64,000 nt of DNA from contig NW_025408673.1 of NCBI RefSeq assembly GCF_020360975.1, forward strand, positions 62,001 through 126,000, given 5' to 3'. Below the pieces are notes generated by a model. It was not told where the DNA came from. It did not search any database and worked only from the letters and a program-made list of their open reading frames with translations. Shown in pieces: positions 61,240-64,000 of this stretch; the stretch's first letter is position 1, and each line of letters starts with the position of its first letter. The position numbers and the translations under genes were made by a program. The DNA comes from Hirsutella rhossiliensis. Its lineage: Eukaryota > Ascomycota > Sordariomycetes > Hypocreales > Ophiocordycipitaceae.

Positions 61240-64000
61240 GACTATCCCCTACGAAAATCAGCTATCCTTGACTCTAGTGCTTCCCTCGATATATATAATA
61301 TACTCTCACGATTCCGGTCCTTTAAGAAGGCACGAAGGGAATATCTTATTGCCGGGGAATCAACCGTACGGATAGAGGGATATAGAAGGGTGAATTTCAC
61401 GATGAAATTACCTAACGGATCTATACGAATTCTTCGAAGAAAAAGGGTAGCTTTTTGCCCTCGATTTTTAACGAGCCTGATTTCCTTCCGCCTTCTTCGA
61501 GAGGAAGGAATCTTCTAGGATACGACGTCTAAGCCTACGAGGCTAGTCTAGAAGAATTAGACTATCGGGCTTATCGAGGAAAAATTCAGTTAATTTGTTC
61601 TCGAATTCCGACCTATCCCTAGGAAGGAACCTCTCGAGAAGTCAGCTTTCCCTACTAGGAGGAATAGGTCTACTATAAAGGACCCTCTTCTAGCAGCCTA
61701 AGGAGACGGCATTCTTTAGCACGCACGACTAGGTCACCTAGGCCCCTTAGCTTTATATAAGCTAGGACAACAATAGGGCGTACGAATAAGGGGACCAAAG
61801 ACCGTCGAATGCGAATACTACGGCTAAGGGAAGACTAGGAGACGAATTTCTAGACGGACCCCAATACGGCCGGACCAGCTATGTAAGGAAATTTAGGTCG
61901 ACTAGACCGACGTCTCTAGGGATTAGGAAAGCTTCGTTAGGGTAATGTTTTTTATAAACGCCTTTTTAGGGATGGTTTTCCCCTATTTCTTACGGACCTA
62001 CCTAAGTAAGCATAACTAGTCTGCCCTCTAGGACTTCGTTAACTAGATAAAATCCTACTTTAGCTACGAGGTAAAGAAGATACGGTCTAACGGAGAGCTA
62101 TTTACGAAGGATATCTTAAATTAGCTTCGAAAAAGTGGCATTTTACCCCTCCTATTAGCACCGAATACCCAGGCCTAGAACGGAGGGGCAGAAAGATCAG
62201 GGGGTGCTATGATAGAAAGGGCCCGTACGATAAGACTTGCTGTAAGGCTTCCACACGACCTTTAGAGGGAAGTCGTTAAGACCGCCTATTACCTACGGAA
62301 CCGGACCCCGAGGGACCCTAAGGACCCTAGGGGACTAAACCAAGGAACAGACTAGAAATCCCCCCTCGAGCTCTTTATAAAGAAGAGGGCCTCGCTAGCC
62401 TACCTTCGTGCCTACGGCTATAAGGCATACGCAATAACTGCCGATGTATAGCTAAAAAGGAAGAAGAAAAGAAAGCTTAATCCTAGAGCCTTTATTAGTT
62501 ACCTCGTTAGTTATAATTCTACGAATATCTTCCGGATCTAGATTCCTCTTCTACGGAAGGTTATTTTGACTAGGGATATGATTTTCGACGAATCTAGCTT
62601 CTTCGATGGAAAGAGGGATTAATAGCCCCTCTTACTCTCACAACGTTAGCTAATTTAGAAGATCTAAATCCCCCCTTCCTAACAGTCTTAAGAAGAGGTC
62701 CTAGACGAGGAAACGGAAGAAGAAACCGACGTCGAAGTAGTCGAGGATAACGCCGACTTCGAAGAAGAGGAAGCTACTAGATCAGATAATCTAGACGAAG
62801 AAGGAGACTATAGGAAAGCGGTAGAGCTAGAATACGCCTACCTACCTACGCCTCCTCCTACGTAAGAAGAAGATCTAGAAGCAGCTTTTTTAGTTAGTCT
62901 TCCCGTCTCGACCCCTAAGGGGGTAGGAAAGGCACCTCTCTCGAAGGATTACCCGGCTGCCTTTTTATCCCTACTTCGAGAAGCAAAGGAAGGTATAGGG
63001 CCCGATACGGATACTAAAGAAGACAAACCTCTCCCCTATTTCGATCGTTTTTCCGACTTCTACCTAACGCTAATAGAAGACGGTTCCCACGGAGCGTTCA
63101 CAGCAGGCCGGCTCTTCAAGCCACAGCTATCAGCAAGGAAGGTACATAAAAGAGACCTCCCGGACCCACCAGCAAACCAGAAGCAGCTAGAAAGACACCC
63201 CTTTAGAGACTAGTTTTTCTAGGCCCAGAAAGACCACCTAGCCTTACACGAAGAAATAGGGTCTTTCGAAGAGGTCCTTAAGGAAAAGGCAAGAGGAAAA
63301 CAGGTCCTTAGCTATAAGTGGGTCTTTATCTATAAGACTAATAAACACGGCTTCCTTTAAAAGTGCAAAGCCCGGCTAGTTATCTATAGGAATTAATAGG
63401 AAAAAGGGGATCTACCTACTAGGGCAACCACCCTAGTAGGGATGTCTTTTCGGACCCTTATAGCTATAGCAGCAGAATTCGACCTCGAACTCGATTAGAT
63501 AGATGCAGTTAACGCCTTTATTAACTGCCTACTCGAGGAAGAAGAAGAAGTTATCTATATGCGCCTTCTACTAGGCTTCTAACAGCCAGGAAAGGTTCTA
63601 CGGCTTAGGAAAGCTCTATACGGACTACGAAGATCACCCCTTCTTTAGCAATAGCATTTAACAGGTTCCCTCGAAGCCCTAGGCTTCACGAAAGTCCCTT
63701 AGGAACCGTGTATAATGCAGAAGGGTAAAATCACGGTCTTCTTCTACGTCGACGAAATTATCTAGGCGTACCTAAAAGAGGAAGAAGCTGCTGCTAGGGA
63801 GGCTATACGAGGCCTACAACAAAGGTATAAGATGACCAGGCTAGGGGAGCTAAAGTAGTTCCTAGGGATACGAATCCTTCGGAATAGGTCCTAACGGACT
63901 ATCTAGCTTACCTAGGACGCCTATATCGATAAGGTCGCTTATAAATTCCTCCCTAAATCCCTCGATAAGAAGCTTCCCTCTACGCCTATATTAGACGAAG
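61240..64000 (+). pseudogene. Copia-B pol (protease, integrase, reverse transcriptase; partial)
   Basis: Protease at about 61,265: AILDSSAS, where the usual D-S-G has a Ser for Gly (GGT to AGT, RIP-type). The integrase zinc finger includes HARLGHLG at about 61,718-61,741. The core carries KIRSNGELFT and NGGAERSGG (62.05-62.2 kb) with the catalytic Asp and Glu positions; the first is now Asn. The C-terminal integrase signature AYLRAYGYKAY, then PRAFISYLVSYNSTNIFRI, follows at about 62.4-62.55 kb. Reverse transcriptase from about 63.3 kb has KWVFIYKTN, AVNAFINC and FFYVDEI (63745-63756), with Glu for the second catalytic Asp. The frame is interrupted by TAG codons and cut by the window end. Confidence 0.85.

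Larger units (their letters stand above)
59252..64000 (+). mobile_element. Copia-B: Ty1/copia element, lightly RIP-mutated, runs off the window
   Basis: Starts with a 476-bp LTR (59252-59727, TGTCGCGAAGCG...CGCGAGA). gag, protease, integrase and the first part of reverse transcriptase follow, all colinear with Copia-A. CA and TG are frequent, though many CAG/TGG codons have become TAG. The right part of reverse transcriptase, RNase H and the 3' LTR lie beyond base 64,000. The bases before the LTR are ATTAA (59247-59251), the expected left half of a target duplication that cannot be checked here. Confidence 0.92.

Noticed and set aside
61180..62450. Copia-B at first seemed to lack protease and integrase
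   Set aside because: I was reading the wrong frame. The correct frames contain a D-S-S-A protease site, HARLGHLG, the NGGAERSGG integrase motif and the integrase C-terminus, so the order gag-PR-IN-RT is complete up to the window end.

Overview
The window looks like a chromosome segment of a filamentous ascomycete (Pezizomycotina). The evidence is a FUSC/ArAE_2-type membrane transporter gene with one 63-bp GT-AG intron, a hAT transposon, chromodomain Ty3/gypsy and Ty1/copia retrotransposons, a Tad1-like LINE, and about 43 kb carrying the extreme signature of repeat-induced point mutation (RIP). No sequence here lets me name the genus. The window has two compartments.

Bases 1-16,375 have ordinary composition. 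They hold a gene-poor stretch, a complete but inactivated hAT element (2843-6133, 8-bp target duplication GCTAGAGG), another gene-poor stretch, and the only host gene (7508-16019). That gene is cut exactly after codon 402 by a 5,417-bp chromovirus, Gypsy-F (8777-14193, minus strand, 190-bp LTRs, 5-bp duplication GCTTG). The two halves join in one frame when the element is left out, so the insertion disrupted a gene that was otherwise intact.

Bases 16,376-59,251 are RIP-mutated. CA and TG are almost absent, TA is everywhere, and coding frames are riddled with TAA/TAG. The layout is readable from LTR pairs of equal length, target duplications and protein fossils: Copia-0 (about 16.6-36.2 kb) contains Copia-A (18836-34414). 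Copia-A contains solo LTR T (22038-30556) and solo LTR S1 (31052-31748). Solo LTR T contains chromovirus Gypsy-1 (22117-29924). Copia-0 also contains a tRNA-headed SINE (34766-35545). Next come an LTR-like fragment, the small LTR element Y (36593-40341), chromovirus Gypsy-2 (40367-48215, minus), an unrecognised relic Z2 broken by an un-RIPped LINE 3' end (48711-49429), and Gypsy-3 (about 50.9-58.8 kb) with solo LTR S2 (54650-55346).

Bases 59,252-64,000 are Copia-B, a much less mutated relative of Copia-A that runs off the end of the window.

The observations I rate highest are long antisense reading frames tail-to-tail with pol in both Gypsy-1 and Gypsy-2, a Tf1-like self-priming signal in Gypsy-F, an in-frame UAG between gag and pol of Gypsy-F, and the LINE fragment that landed in DNA that had already been RIPped. 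Coordinates given for LTRs and target duplications were read base by base. Coordinates marked 'about' for gag/pol fossils come from translating the mutated DNA by eye.
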